A stretch of DNA of 64,000 nt, taken from the NCBI RefSeq assembly GCF_000379605.1, contig NZ_KB902635.1, positions 82,592 to 146,591 of the forward strand, written 5' to 3'. The notes under the pieces are model-generated. The model had not been told where the DNA came from and did not search any database. It was given only the letters and a program-made list of their open reading frames with translations. The DNA is from Rhizobium giardinii bv. giardinii H152. Its GTDB lineage: Bacteria; Pseudomonadota; Alphaproteobacteria; Rhizobiales; Rhizobiaceae. Within the stretch, counting starts at the first letter, position 1; every line of letters begins with the position of its first letter. The position numbers and the translations under genes are program-made. Below, one piece after another: positions 38,044 to 46,527 of this stretch.

Positions 38044-39291
38044 ATGTCCGCCCCGTCTGCCATTTCCATCACGCCCGCGAACCGGCATGTCAGCATCGAC
38101 GTGCGCAATCCCGCCTTCTATCGGGATCCGCTGGCGGCTTACGCAGATTTGCATGCGCAGTGTCCTGCCTTCTTCTGGGAAGAACAGCAGCAATGGTATT
38201 TTGCCGGCTACGACCAGGTGAACGGCCTCCTGCGCGACCGCCGCTTCGGCCGGCAGATCCTGCATGTGGCAACGCGCGAGGAACTCGGACTGGCGGAGCC
38301 GAAGCCGCATCTTGCGGATTTCGACCGGCTGGAGAGCTACTCGCTTCTCGAACTTGAACCGCCGGCCCACACGCGGCTTCGCACGCTGGTCAACCGCGCC
38401 TTCGTTTCGCGCCAGATCGAACAGCTGCGGCCGGAAATCGCCGCACTCGCACATTCGATCATCGACGGCTTCGAAAAGGACGGCGAAGTCGAACTGCTGA
38501 AGACCTATGCCGAAATCATTCCGGTGACGGTGATTGCCCGCATGCTCGGCGTGCCGGTGGACATGGCGCCGAAACTGCTCGACTGGTCGCACCGCATGGT
38601 CCGCATGTACATGTTCAATCCGACGCTCGAGACCGAACTCGACGCCAACCAGGCGTCCGCCGAGTTCAGCGCCTATTTGAAGAGCCTCATCGACTGGAAA
38701 CGAGACAATCCGGCCGATGATCTCCTCACGCATATGATCACCACCGAGAAGGACGGCGAGCGGCTGTCCGATGACGAACTGATCTCGACGGCAGTCCTTC
38801 TGCTCAATGCCGGCCACGAGGCGACGGTGCACCAGCTTGGCAACGCCGTGCGCGTTCTGCTCGAGACAGGCACGCCAACGCAACAGGCTTTTGCAAACGA
38901 TACCGCCACCGAGCGGACGATCGAGGAATGCATGCGCTATGCCGCGCCGCTGCATATCTTCCAGCGCTATGCTCTTACCGACATCGAGCTGGAGGACGGT
39001 ATCAGTCTCAAGAAGGGCGACAAGATCGGCCTGCTGCTGGCCGCCGCCAACGTCGATCCGACAAAATTCTCCGATCCCCTCACCTTCCGCCCCGACCGTA
39101 ATGAAGGTCCGCACCTCTCCTTCGGCGCCGGCCTGCATTTCTGCATCGGTGCGCCGCTCGCAAGGCTGGAGCTGAAGCTGTCTCTGCCGATCCTCTTTTC
39201 GCGTTTGCCGGACCTGCGCCTGAAAAGCGAACCGCAGGTGAAGGACAGCTACCATTTCCACGGGCTGGAGCGGCTGGAGCTCGCGTGGTGA
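38044..39291 (+). CDS. Cytochrome P450
   Basis: A soluble class-I type P450 of 415 residues from ATG 38044 (MSAPSAISITPANRHV); a GTG 12 codons upstream is an alternative. Heme thiolate signature FGAGLHFCIGAPLARLE with Cys367; ExxR at 295-298 (ECMR); I-helix motif AGHEAT at 256-261. At the place of the usual oxygen-activating Thr there is Ala, with Thr next, like the biosynthetic P450eryF pattern. Substrate unknown. No ferredoxin or reductase gene is adjacent. The gene is divergent from the endonuclease/phosphatase gene. Confidence 0.93.
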   Translation: MSAPSAISITPANRHVSIDVRNPAFYRDPLAAYADLHAQCPAFFWEEQQQWYFAGYDQVNGLLRDRRFGRQILHVATREELGLAEPKPHLADFDRLESYSLLELEPPAHTRLRTLVNRAFVSRQIEQLRPEIAALAHSIIDGFEKDGEVELLKTYAEIIPVTVIARMLGVPVDMAPKLLDWSHRMVRMYMFNPTLETELDANQASAEFSAYLKSLIDWKRDNPADDLLTHMITTEKDGERLSDDELISTAVLLLNAGHEATVHQLGNAVRVLLETGTPTQQAFANDTATERTIEECMRYAAPLHIFQRYALTDIELEDGISLKKGDKIGLLLAAANVDPTKFSDPLTFRPDRNEGPHLSFGAGLHFCIGAPLARLELKLSLPILFSRLPDLRLKSEPQVKDSYHFHGLERLELAW

Positions 39292-39455
39292 CACAGCCAG
39301 ATCGATCGGCTCGACCGGTCTTTGATCATGTTGGTCGATAGCGGGAATACCGGGCACCAACATTTTGTGGTTGTACACAATTCATGATTGTGACAGGAAT
39401 CTGGTGTGCGGGTCTCAGAGGTCGACGAGCCACCCGGATGCCTGAGAGAAGCGCC

Positions 39456-40028
39456 ATGTCACCGTTCTACGTCGTTACCGATTGCGAATTTGACGGACCG
39501 ACACCCGGCGCGAACTCGATGTTGTCGTTTGGCTCCGTCGCGGTCTCGGCGACGGGTTCCATTCTTGGCGAATTCGAAGCGGTTTTGGAACCGCTCGAGC
39601 GAGCTCAGCGCGATGAAGCCGCCATGGCGTTTTGGCATCGGCACCCGGAAGCGTGGACGGCCGCGACAGAAAATCCTCGACCTCCTTCCGACGTCATTAC
39701 AGGGTTCGTCGATTGGATCGGTTCGTTCCGCGGCGAGCCGATCTTTGCATCGCACCCACTTGCACTCGATGGCCCCTGGTTTGACTTCTACCTGAGACGC
39801 TTTACCGGGCGGCCCTTGCTCGAAGGGCCGTGGGTTGCCAATCGTCTGTTCCGGCATCCTCCGCTCTGCCTTATGTCCTTCGTTGCCGGCCAGACAGGAC
39901 GTGGACAATGGGAATGCGATGTGAACCGCTATCCGCCTGAATGGCTGGGCTCTGTCGATCATACGCATCGTGCGATTGACGACGCCCGCGGCTATGCAAA
40001 CCTGTTGCGCTTCTTCATCGAGCGCTGA
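39456..40028 (+). CDS. DEDD-family 3'-5' exonuclease-like protein
   Basis: A 190-residue RNase T/exonuclease-like fold. Acidic residues appear in the DEDDh order: TDCEFDG (Asp and Glu, residues 8-12), LDGPWFD (Asp near 108-112), and HRAIDDARGYANLLRFF (His and Asp near the end). ATG 39456 is preceded by GAGAGAAG, a good ribosome-binding site; an in-frame ATG six codons upstream (39438) is less well spaced. Probably acts on RNA or short DNA ends; no named function. Confidence 0.8.
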   Translation: MSPFYVVTDCEFDGPTPGANSMLSFGSVAVSATGSILGEFEAVLEPLERAQRDEAAMAFWHRHPEAWTAATENPRPPSDVITGFVDWIGSFRGEPIFASHPLALDGPWFDFYLRRFTGRPLLEGPWVANRLFRHPPLCLMSFVAGQTGRGQWECDVNRYPPEWLGSVDHTHRAIDDARGYANLLRFFIER

Positions 40029-40042
40029 TCACTACTGCGAAC

Positions 40043-40387
40043 TTAAACCCTGATCACATAATCCTTGCGAGTCGTTTCAATCACTTCCCAGGTCCCCTTG
40101 AAGCCAGGTCTGAGGATCATGCTGTCGCCGGCTTTTAGGTGCGTCTCGGCGCCGCCCTCCTCGGTGACAATGGAGTGGCCGGAAAGGATGTGGAAATACT
40201 CCCACTCGTCATAGACGATCCGCCACTTGCCGGGCGTTGCCTCCCAGATGCCCGCGTAGAGCCCGCCTTCGGCCTCCTCGAAATTCCAGGTCCGGAACTG
40301 CGGATCGCCGGAGATCAGGCGATCCGGCGCAGGTCCGCCGATCTCCGGTTCAAGCGACGACGGATCGAATAGCAGGGCGTGGGTCAT
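40043..40387 (-). CDS. Cupin-domain protein (DUF861/EutQ-like)
   Basis: A 114-residue single cupin, with WRIVYDEWEYFHILSGHSIVTEEGG and LKAGDSMILRPGFKGTWEVIE, the hallmarks of the ureidoglycine-aminohydrolase-like small cupins. Only some of the metal-binding His/Glu positions remain, so binding may not involve metal. The gene is convergent with the exonuclease gene 14 bases away; the next gene upstream on the minus strand is metY at a 49-base distance, so it may be co-transcribed. Confidence 0.75.
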   Translation of the reverse strand: MTHALLFDPSSLEPEIGGPAPDRLISGDPQFRTWNFEEAEGGLYAGIWEATPGKWRIVYDEWEYFHILSGHSIVTEEGGAETHLKAGDSMILRPGFKGTWEVIETTRKDYVIRV

Positions 40388-40436
40388 GATGGCTCCATCG
40401 GAGAAACGGCCGGTTTTCCGGCCATCCTAAACTCAG

Positions 40437-41717
40437 TCAAACCTTGGCGAGCGATTGCTCGAGATCGGCGATGATATCGGCGACGTCCTCGATGCCGACC
40501 GACAGGCGCACGACTTCCGGACCGGCGCCAGCCGCCGTCTGCTGTTCCGGCGTCAATTGCCGGTGGGTGGTGGACGCCGGATGGATGACGAGGGAGCGGG
40601 TGTCGCCGATATTGGCGAGGTGGGAGAACATCTCCAGCCCTTCGACGAAGCGTTTGCCCGCCTCATAGCCATCCTTCAGGCCGAAGGTGAACACGGCACC
40701 GGCCCCTTTCGGCGAATATGCCCGCTGAAGCGCGTGGTTGGCGTCGCCCTCCAGACCGGCATAGTTGACCCAGGCGACCTTGTCATGGGTGCTGAGCCAG
40801 GTGGCGACTGCAAGCGCATTGTCGCAATGGCGCTGCATCCGCAGCGGCAGCGTTTCGATGCCCGTCAAAAGCAAAAAAGCGTTGAACGGCGAAATGGCCG
40901 GCCCGAAGTCGCGCAGACCCAGGACGCGGCAGGCAATGGCGAAGGCGAAGTTGCCGAAGGTGGCATGCAGCACCATGCCGGCATATTCCGGGCGCGGTTC
41001 GGAGAGGATCGGGTATTTGCCGGATTTCGACCAGTCGAACGTGCCGCCATCGACGATCACGCCGCCCATCGAGTTGCCATGCCCGCCCATGAACTTGGTC
41101 AGCGAATGCACGACGATATCGGCGCCATGGTCGATCGGCCGGATGAGGTAGGGGGTCGCCATCGTGTTGTCGACGATCAGCGGCAGGCCATGCTTCTTCG
41201 CAACCTCCGAGATCGCCGCAATATCGACGAAGGTGCCGCCGGGATTGGCAAGGCTCTCGATGAAGATCGCCTTGGTGCGCCCGTCGATCTGGCTTTCGAA
41301 GGAGGCGATATCGGCGGTATCGACCCACCGCACCCGCCAGTCGAAGGACTTGAAGGCATTGCCGAACTGATTGACGGAGCCGCCGTAGAGCTGGCGCGCG
41401 GCGAGGAAATTGTCGCCCGGGCTCATAATCGCGTGGAAGATCAGCAACTGGGCCGCATGACCGGAGGCGACCGCGAGCGCTGCCGTGCCGCCTTCGAGTG
41501 CGGCCACCCGCTCTTCCAGCACCGCCTGCGTCGGGTTCATGATGCGGGTGTAGATATTGCCGAAGGCCTGCAGGCCGAACAACGAGGCGGCATGATCGGC
41601 GTCGTTGAAGACGAAACTCGTCGTCTGGTAGATCGGCGTTGCACGGGCCCCGGTGGTCGGATCGGGCTGGGCGCCGGCGTGAATGGCAAGCGTATTGAAA
41701 CCTGGATTGTTCTTCAC
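40437..41717 (-). CDS. metY: O-acetylhomoserine sulfhydrylase (aminocarboxypropyltransferase)
   Basis: PLP enzyme of the Cys/Met metabolism family making homocysteine from O-acetylhomoserine and sulfide. The 426-residue protein starts MKNNPGFNTLAIHAGAQPDP from GTG 41717 with a strong GGGGAGGA upstream, carries YTRIMNPT, SGHAAQ, the PLP lysine K208 in SLTKFMGGHGN and SVGIEDVADIIADLEQSL at its end. The size, 426, suits MetY rather than the shorter MetZ/MetB. I looked for a SAM-II riboswitch in the 133-base leader and could not confirm one. A CoA-binding protein gene precedes it. Confidence 0.93.
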   Translation of the reverse strand: MKNNPGFNTLAIHAGAQPDPTTGARATPIYQTTSFVFNDADHAASLFGLQAFGNIYTRIMNPTQAVLEERVAALEGGTAALAVASGHAAQLLIFHAIMSPGDNFLAARQLYGGSVNQFGNAFKSFDWRVRWVDTADIASFESQIDGRTKAIFIESLANPGGTFVDIAAISEVAKKHGLPLIVDNTMATPYLIRPIDHGADIVVHSLTKFMGGHGNSMGGVIVDGGTFDWSKSGKYPILSEPRPEYAGMVLHATFGNFAFAIACRVLGLRDFGPAISPFNAFLLLTGIETLPLRMQRHCDNALAVATWLSTHDKVAWVNYAGLEGDANHALQRAYSPKGAGAVFTFGLKDGYEAGKRFVEGLEMFSHLANIGDTRSLVIHPASTTHRQLTPEQQTAAGAGPEVVRLSVGIEDVADIIADLEQSLAKV

Positions 41718-41850
41718 GGACGTGTCCTCCCCTGATCAAGTTCGGCGCACTATTTCAGACGCTGCACCTCCCGGTCAAAGACTGTTTTGCCGGATCTGCA
41801 CGCTGGGCGAGCATGGATTTCCAATCTCTGATCGAATGCCCGTGACGCCG

Positions 41851-42279
41851 TCAGCCGACCAGACGCGGATATTCGATCGCCGGACAGCGGTCCATGACGA
41901 CCTTTATGCCTTGCTCTTCCGCCTTTGCCGCCGCTTGGTCGTCGCGCACGGACAATTGTCCCCAGATCACCTTCGGGCGCACTTGCAGAGCCAGGATTTC
42001 ATCGACCAGCGCCGGGAGGGCATGGGCCGCGCGGAAAACATCGACCATGTCGATGGCCTCGGGAATATCGGCAAGGCGGGCATAGACCTTCCGCCCCTGT
42101 ATTTCCTTGCCGGCCTGCCCCGGATTGACCGGAAAAACCGTATAGCCCTTGCGCAACAGGAACGCCATCACGCGATGGCTCGGCCGCTCGGGGTTCGGCG
42201 ACGCGCCGACCAGCGCAATCGTCTTCGTCGATTTGAGAATGTCGGAGATATAAAAATCGGGATACGCATCATGATTCAT
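41851..42279 (-). CDS. CoA-binding (YccU-like) domain protein
   Basis: A 142-residue Rossmann-fold protein of the succinyl-CoA-synthetase-like CoA-binding family: TKTIALVGASPNPERPSHRVM, YTVFPVNPGQAGKEIQGRKVY, then IWGQLSVRDDQAAAKAEEQGIKVVMDRCPAIEY with the conserved Cys near the C-terminus. Family members bind CoA, physiological role unclear. It precedes metY by 133 bases on the same strand; this pairing recurs in rhizobia and suggests a link to sulfur amino-acid metabolism. Confidence 0.88.
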   Translation of the reverse strand: MNHDAYPDFYISDILKSTKTIALVGASPNPERPSHRVMAFLLRKGYTVFPVNPGQAGKEIQGRKVYARLADIPEAIDMVDVFRAAHALPALVDEILALQVRPKVIWGQLSVRDDQAAAKAEEQGIKVVMDRCPAIEYPRLVG

Positions 42280-42492
42280 CGTCGAAGTCCGCCCAAAGCA
42301 ATCGTCGCGCGATAATTGGGATAGCCTCCTCCACTGTCAACCAATCGACGGCGCTTTGCATGCAAATCCAGGGGTGACGGCGTCCGCGGCGTCGCCAAAT
42401 CTGGCTGTCCGTCAGATTCGGGTTGCTTTTAGCGATGCGCGCCCTCAGAAAATGCAGGTATCCGATCGTCCCTGCGTCCCTGAAGGTTCATC

Positions 42493-43329
42493 TTGCCCCT
42501 CGACGTCATCGCTCTCGTCCTGTTCGGGGCGTTACTGCATGCGACCTGGAATGCGCTGGTCAAGGCGGGATCGGAAAAGTCGCTCGATGCGGCGATGGTC
42601 GCCCTTGGCGCCGCGACCGTTGCTTTGCCCTTCCTGCCCTTCATGCCGCTGCCGCATCCGGATGCCTGGCCGTTCATCCTCGTGTCCGCGCTCTTCCAGT
42701 TCGTCTATTTCCAGCTTGTGGCCGCATCCTACCGCGCCGGCGATATCGGTCTCGTCTATCCGCTGATGCGTGGCGTGGCACCCTTGCTGGTGGCTGCGAC
42801 AAGCGGCGCGCTGATCGGCGAGAACCTGTCGAGCGGCGCTCTTGCCGGCGTGCTGACGATCTCGACCGGCGTGCTGACGCTTGCCTTCGAAGCGCGCAAG
42901 GGCGGCAAGCACGCCATCCTGCTGGCGCTCGCCAACGCAGTGGTCATCGCCAGCTATACCTATGTCGACGGCATCGGCGCCCGCATCGCGCTCAATCCGA
43001 TCTCCTACACGCTGTGGATGGCGTTGCTGCCGCCGGTGCTGCTGTTTGCCTGGGCCTTTATCACACGCGGCGTCAAGCCCGTCCTGCGCCATGTCCGAAA
43101 TCAATGGTGGCGCGGCCTTATCGGCGGCGGCGGCTCGATCGGCGCCTATGGCCTGGCGCTCTGGGCGATGACGAAAGCGCCGGTCGCCACCGTCGCTGCG
43201 CTGCGGGAAACCTCGATCCTCTTCGCCATTGTCATTTCCATCGTCTTCCTCAAGGAGCGCGTCAGCATCTTCCGCATCGCCGCCGCCTGCCTGATCGCGC
43301 TCGGCGCGCTGATGCTGAAGCTCGCTTGA
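42493..43329 (+). CDS. EamA/DMT-family membrane transporter
   Basis: A 278-residue drug/metabolite transporter with ten transmembrane segments in two EamA repeats (residues about 4-135 and 145-277). It starts at TTG 42493 (decoded PLDVIALVLFGALLHATWNALVK) preceded by GAAGG seven bases upstream; no in-frame ATG fits. The second repeat contains APVATVAALRETSILFAIV, typical of this family. Substrate not deducible. Confidence 0.88.
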   Translation: MPLDVIALVLFGALLHATWNALVKAGSEKSLDAAMVALGAATVALPFLPFMPLPHPDAWPFILVSALFQFVYFQLVAASYRAGDIGLVYPLMRGVAPLLVAATSGALIGENLSSGALAGVLTISTGVLTLAFEARKGGKHAILLALANAVVIASYTYVDGIGARIALNPISYTLWMALLPPVLLFAWAFITRGVKPVLRHVRNQWWRGLIGGGGSIGAYGLALWAMTKAPVATVAALRETSILFAIVISIVFLKERVSIFRIAAACLIALGALMLKLA

Positions 43330-43350
43330 GTAACCCGGCGAAATGAGGTA

Positions 43351-43368
43351 TGTACAGGATCACGTACA
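43351..43368 (+). promoter_or_regulatory. YefM-type operator pair
   Basis: TGTACA (43351-43356) and CGTACA (43363-43368) have centres exactly 12 bases apart, immediately upstream of the antitoxin start (43381). The YefM-YoeB operator of E. coli is known to carry two TGTACA cores at 12-base centre spacing, so this looks like the autoregulatory site. Confidence 0.7.
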
Positions 43369-43380
43369 GAGGACTGCGTC

Positions 43381-43647
43381 ATGAACGTCATCAGCCTATC
43401 CGAACTTCGCGCCAATATGGCCAAGCACTTCGACCGGGTCGAACAGGACCATGACGAGCTTATCGTGACAAGGCAGAACCGCGAGCCGATGGTCGTCATG
43501 TCGCTCAGCGATTTCGAGAGCTGGAAGGAAACCATGTATCTCATGGCCAACCCTGCCAACAGGGAGCGTCTGTTGCGGTCGATCGCCGAACTGGACGAAG
43601 GCAAGGGCATCGAAGTCGATTTTGACGCCCTTTTGTCCGACAAATGA
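43381..43647 (+). CDS. yefM: Antitoxin of the YefM/Phd family
   Basis: An 88-residue antitoxin. The N-terminal half (MNVISLSELRANMAKHFDRV, VTRQNREPMVVMSLSDFESW) is the DNA-binding Phd/YefM fold; the C-terminal half (after about residue 50, with YLMANPANRERLLRSIAEL) is the toxin-wrapping arm. Its stop overlaps the toxin's ATG by four bases. Expected to repress its own operon through the operator pair at 43351-43368. Confidence 0.93.
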   Translation: MNVISLSELRANMAKHFDRVEQDHDELIVTRQNREPMVVMSLSDFESWKETMYLMANPANRERLLRSIAELDEGKGIEVDFDALLSDK

Positions 43648-43913
43648 AAATACAGTTCTCGCAGGACGCATGGGAAGACCTGCAGCACTGGAACGAAACT
43701 GATGACAAACTGCTGCGGAAGATTTTGGCTTTGCTCAAGGAGTGCCAGCGCGCACCCTTTTCAGGTACGGGCAAACCCGAGCCGCTGAGGAACGAACTCA
43801 AGGGCTGGTGGTCTCGCCGGATCACACAGGAGCATCGGCTGGTCTACCGTGTCACGGGCAGCGCGGAAATGCAGACGCTCGAGGTTGCGGCTTGCCGAAA
43901 CCACTATACCTAG
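43644..43913 (+). CDS. yoeB: mRNA interferase YoeB
   Basis: An 89-residue RelE-superfamily endoribonuclease that cuts mRNA on the ribosome. The catalytic residues known for E. coli YoeB are conserved: E46 (KPEPL), R65 (EHRLVY), and the C-terminal H87 and Y88 in CRNHYT. ATG overlaps the antitoxin stop (ATGA), giving the coupled order antitoxin-toxin. No intergenic base separates its TAG from the convergent enoyl-CoA hydratase stop. Confidence 0.94.
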   Translation: MKIQFSQDAWEDLQHWNETDDKLLRKILALLKECQRAPFSGTGKPEPLRNELKGWWSRRITQEHRLVYRVTGSAEMQTLEVAACRNHYT

Positions 43914-44735
43914 TCAGTCCTCCTTCCACTCTGGCATCCGCTTGCCCAGAAACGCGCCCATGCCCTCTTCCGCGTCACGCGCCAGCATGTTTTCCACCAT
44001 GACGCCCGTGGCGAAATCATAGGCGTCAGTGATGCCCATCTCCGCCTGCCTGTAGAACGCCTCCTTGCCGATCTTCAGCGCCTGCGGCGACTTCGAGGCG
44101 ATGACGGCGGCGTATTTGTCGACGACCTGGCGCAGATACTGCTTCGGCACGATGCGGTTGACGAGGCCGAAATCCTTTGCCGTCGAGGCATCGATCGTCT
44201 CGCCGGTGAGCAGCATCTCCATGGCCTGCTTGCGATGGGCGGCACGCGAGACGGCGACCATCGGCGTCGAGCAGAACAGGCCGATATTGACGCCGGGCGT
44301 GCAGAACGTCGAGCTATCGGTACAGATCGCCAGGTCGCAGCTCGCCACCAGCTGGCAGCCCGCCGCCGTCGCCAGCCCGTCGATCTCGGCGATCACCGGC
44401 TGCGGCAAGCGGTTGATCGTCAGCATGAGATCGGCGCAAAGCCGGACGGATTTTTCGAAGAACGCCCTGCCCCTGTCGTCATCGGCGCGATGCGTGGTCA
44501 ATTCCTTGAGGTCATGGCCCGCCGAGAACACCTCGCCCGAAGCCGCCAGGATGACGACACGAATATCGGTCGACTTGGCGGCGGCATCCAGTTCAGCCGC
44601 CAGCGCGTCCAGGAGCGCAATCGACAGGGCGTTTGCCGGAGGATTGTTCAGTGTCAGCCGCAGCACCTTGCCCGAAACCTCGCGCAGCACAAGGCCGCTC
44701 GGCTCTTGCCTGCGCAGGGAAACCACGTCTGCCAT
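43914..44735 (-). CDS. Enoyl-CoA hydratase/isomerase family protein
   Basis: A 273-residue crotonase. Key parts: AASGEVFSAGHDLKEL (oxyanion hole), EIDGLATAAGCQLVASCD and TCTPGVNIGLFCSTPMVAVSR region. One of the two usual catalytic glutamates aligns to Gly/Leu positions in this sub-group, so isomerase or hydrolase activity is also possible. ATG 44735 (MADVVSLRRQEPSGLVL) has GAGGAG upstream. The thioesterase gene is divergently placed 141 bases away. Confidence 0.87.
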   Translation of the reverse strand: MADVVSLRRQEPSGLVLREVSGKVLRLTLNNPPANALSIALLDALAAELDAAAKSTDIRVVILAASGEVFSAGHDLKELTTHRADDDRGRAFFEKSVRLCADLMLTINRLPQPVIAEIDGLATAAGCQLVASCDLAICTDSSTFCTPGVNIGLFCSTPMVAVSRAAHRKQAMEMLLTGETIDASTAKDFGLVNRIVPKQYLRQVVDKYAAVIASKSPQALKIGKEAFYRQAEMGITDAYDFATGVMVENMLARDAEEGMGAFLGKRMPEWKED

Positions 44736-44876
44736 GTCATTTCTCCTCAGTCCCAAGTCATCAGCGCTAGGTACGCCGCGCCTACTACCGTTTCAAGCAG
44801 CCTCTAAGACTTTCTTCCCGCTTGCCCTTCTCGATCAGCGATCTGTAAAACCGGCCAGGCTTTCTGGGAGTGAGCC

Positions 44877-45308
44877 ATGCCACTGGAACCGATCCTCACC
44901 GTCGACGACCTCAACCGCTTTCTCGAAACGGATTTTTCCGAGGTTCATACCGATGGCAAGATCTTCGAGGTCGTGGCGACGGGCCCCGGCTCTGCCACGA
45001 TGCGGCTCGATCCGAAGGAAAAGCACCTGCGTCCCGGCGGCACGATTTCGGGACCGACGCTGTTCGCACTCGCCGACGTCACCGCCTATATCGCATTGCT
45101 TGCCCATATCGGCCCGGTGGCGCTCGCCGTCACCACCAATCTCAACATCAATTTCTTGAGAAAACCGCAGCTCGGGCCGCTGTACTGCACGTGCCGAATC
45201 CTCAAGCTCGGCAAGCGGCTGGCGGTGCTCGATGCGGCGATATCGGAAGTCGATGGCGAAGAATTGGTGGCGCACGCAACCGCGACCTATTCGATTCCAC
45301 CGAGATAA
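44877..45308 (+). CDS. PaaI-family hotdog thioesterase
   Basis: A 143-residue hotdog-fold acyl-CoA thioesterase. The active-site helix reads PGGTISGPTLFALADVTAYIAL, with Asp in the position of the catalytic acid, followed by TTNLNINFLRKPQLGPLYC. ATG 44877 begins MPLEPILTVDDLNRFLE. Acyl-CoA substrate unknown; divergent from the crotonase gene, which may give a functional link. Confidence 0.85.
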   Translation: MPLEPILTVDDLNRFLETDFSEVHTDGKIFEVVATGPGSATMRLDPKEKHLRPGGTISGPTLFALADVTAYIALLAHIGPVALAVTTNLNINFLRKPQLGPLYCTCRILKLGKRLAVLDAAISEVDGEELVAHATATYSIPPR

Positions 45309-45386
45309 AATTGTGGTATCATAATACCCCATAGCTAACAGCATGTTTTAAATAGGCAATTTTTCAAACCGCCCGAAATCGTTAAC

Positions 45387-45415
45387 TTGACGGCATTTCA
45401 TCCTTTGCGTATAAG
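45387..45415 (+). promoter_or_regulatory. Strong sigma-70-like promoter for rplM-rpsI
   Basis: TTGACG (45387-45392), 17 bases, TATAAG (45410-45415), nearly consensus, 120 bases upstream of rplM. The leader that follows is GC-rich with a CGCGG/CCGC fold near 45425-45450, which could be a site for ribosomal-protein autoregulation (inference). Confidence 0.7.
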
Positions 45416-45535
45416 CCGCACCAGATCGCGGTCCTCTCGGGCCGCTTTCCTTTTTGGCGACTTTCGGGCCTGCCAATTCAAGCAACAAGAAACGCCCGGC
45501 GGCAACGCATCGGGTTCAAACGAAAGAGTTTTAAC

Positions 45536-46000
45536 ATGGCAACCTTCGTTCAGAAGCCTGCAGAGGTGGAGAAGAAGTGGATCCTCATCGATGCCGAAGG
45601 CCTCGTTGTCGGACGTCTCGCTTCCATCATCGCAAATCACCTGCGCGGCAAGCACAAAGCAACCTACACCCCTCACGTTGACGATGGCGACAATGTCATC
45701 GTGATCAACGCCGAGAAGGCCGTCCTCACCGGCAAGAAGTACACCGACAAGAAGTACTACTGGCACACCGGTTACCCGGGCGGCATCAAGGAGCGCACCG
45801 CGCGCCAGATCATCGAAGGCCGCTTCCCGGAGCGCATCCTCGAGAAGGCTGTCGAGCGCATGGTTCCGCGTGGTCCGCTTGGCCGTCGCCAGATGAAGAA
45901 CCTGCGCGTTTACGCCGGCACCAACCATCCGCATGAAGCACAGCAGCCGACCGTCCTCGACGTCGCCAAGCTGAATGCCAAGAACACAAGGAGCGCCTAA
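45536..46000 (+). CDS. rplM: 50S ribosomal protein L13
   Basis: A 154-residue ribosomal protein. Family motifs include [17 protein letters not shown] near the N-terminus, [25 protein letters not shown] and [31 protein letters not shown] 45536, strong promoter upstream. Followed by rpsI after two bases, the standard operon. Confidence 0.98.
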   Translation: MATFVQKPAEVEKKWILIDAEGLVVGRLASIIANHLRGKHKATYTPHVDDGDNVIVINAEKAVLTGKKYTDKKYYWHTGYPGGIKERTARQIIEGRFPERILEKAVERMVPRGPLGRRQMKNLRVYAGTNHPHEAQQPTVLDVAKLNAKNTRSA

Positions 46001-46002
46001 TC

Positions 46003-46470
46003 GTGGCTGATCTCTCTTCTCTGAAAGACCTCGGCACGACTTCGGAAGCTTCGGCTCCGGTTCATGTCAAGAAGGTTGACGCCCAGGGCCGCTCCTATGC
46101 GACCGGCAAGCGCAAGAACGCCGTTGCCCGCGTCTGGGTCAAGCCGGGTTCCGGCAAGATCACCGTCAACGGCAAGGAATTCGCAAACTACTTCGCCCGT
46201 CCGGTTCTGCAGATGATCCTGCGCCAGCCGATCGTCGCTGCTGCCCGTGACGGCCAGTTCGACATCGACGCCACGGTTGCCGGCGGCGGTCTTTCCGGCC
46301 AGGCCGGTGCCGTTCGTCACGGCATCTCCAAGGCGCTGACCTACTTCGAGCCGGGCCTGCGCTCGGTCCTGAAGAAGGGTGGCTTCCTGACCCGCGACAG
46401 CCGCGTCGTCGAGCGTAAGAAGTACGGCAAGGCCAAGGCCCGCCGTTCGTTCCAGTTCTCGAAGCGTTAA
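46003..46470 (+). CDS. rpsI: 30S ribosomal protein S9
   Basis: A 155-residue S9. The start is GTG 46003, [11 protein letters not shown], with an N-terminal extension of about 25 residues typical of alphaproteobacteria. Core motifs: [40 protein letters not shown] and the basic C-terminus [17 protein letters not shown] that reaches the P site. A terminator follows. Confidence 0.98.
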   Translation: MADLSSLKDLGTTSEASAPVHVKKVDAQGRSYATGKRKNAVARVWVKPGSGKITVNGKEFANYFARPVLQMILRQPIVAAARDGQFDIDATVAGGGLSGQAGAVRHGISKALTYFEPGLRSVLKKGGFLTRDSRVVERKKYGKAKARRSFQFSKR

Positions 46471-46492
46471 TCGCTGTCGTATCGACTTTTGG

Positions 46493-46518
46493 AAAAGGCG
46501 GGCTTTGTCCCGCCTTTT
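46493..46518 (+). terminator. Terminator of rplM-rpsI
   Basis: Ten-base-pair stem AAAAGGCGGG / CCCGCCTTTT with a six-base loop and a T-run of five at its end, 23 bases after rpsI. It may also serve the convergent Lrp gene. Confidence 0.92.
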
Positions 46519-46527
46519 TCTATGCCG

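Noticed and set aside
41718-41850. SAM-II riboswitch before metY
   Set aside because: Expected in this position in some alphaproteobacteria, but I could not find the conserved pseudoknot words; a covariance-model search would decide.
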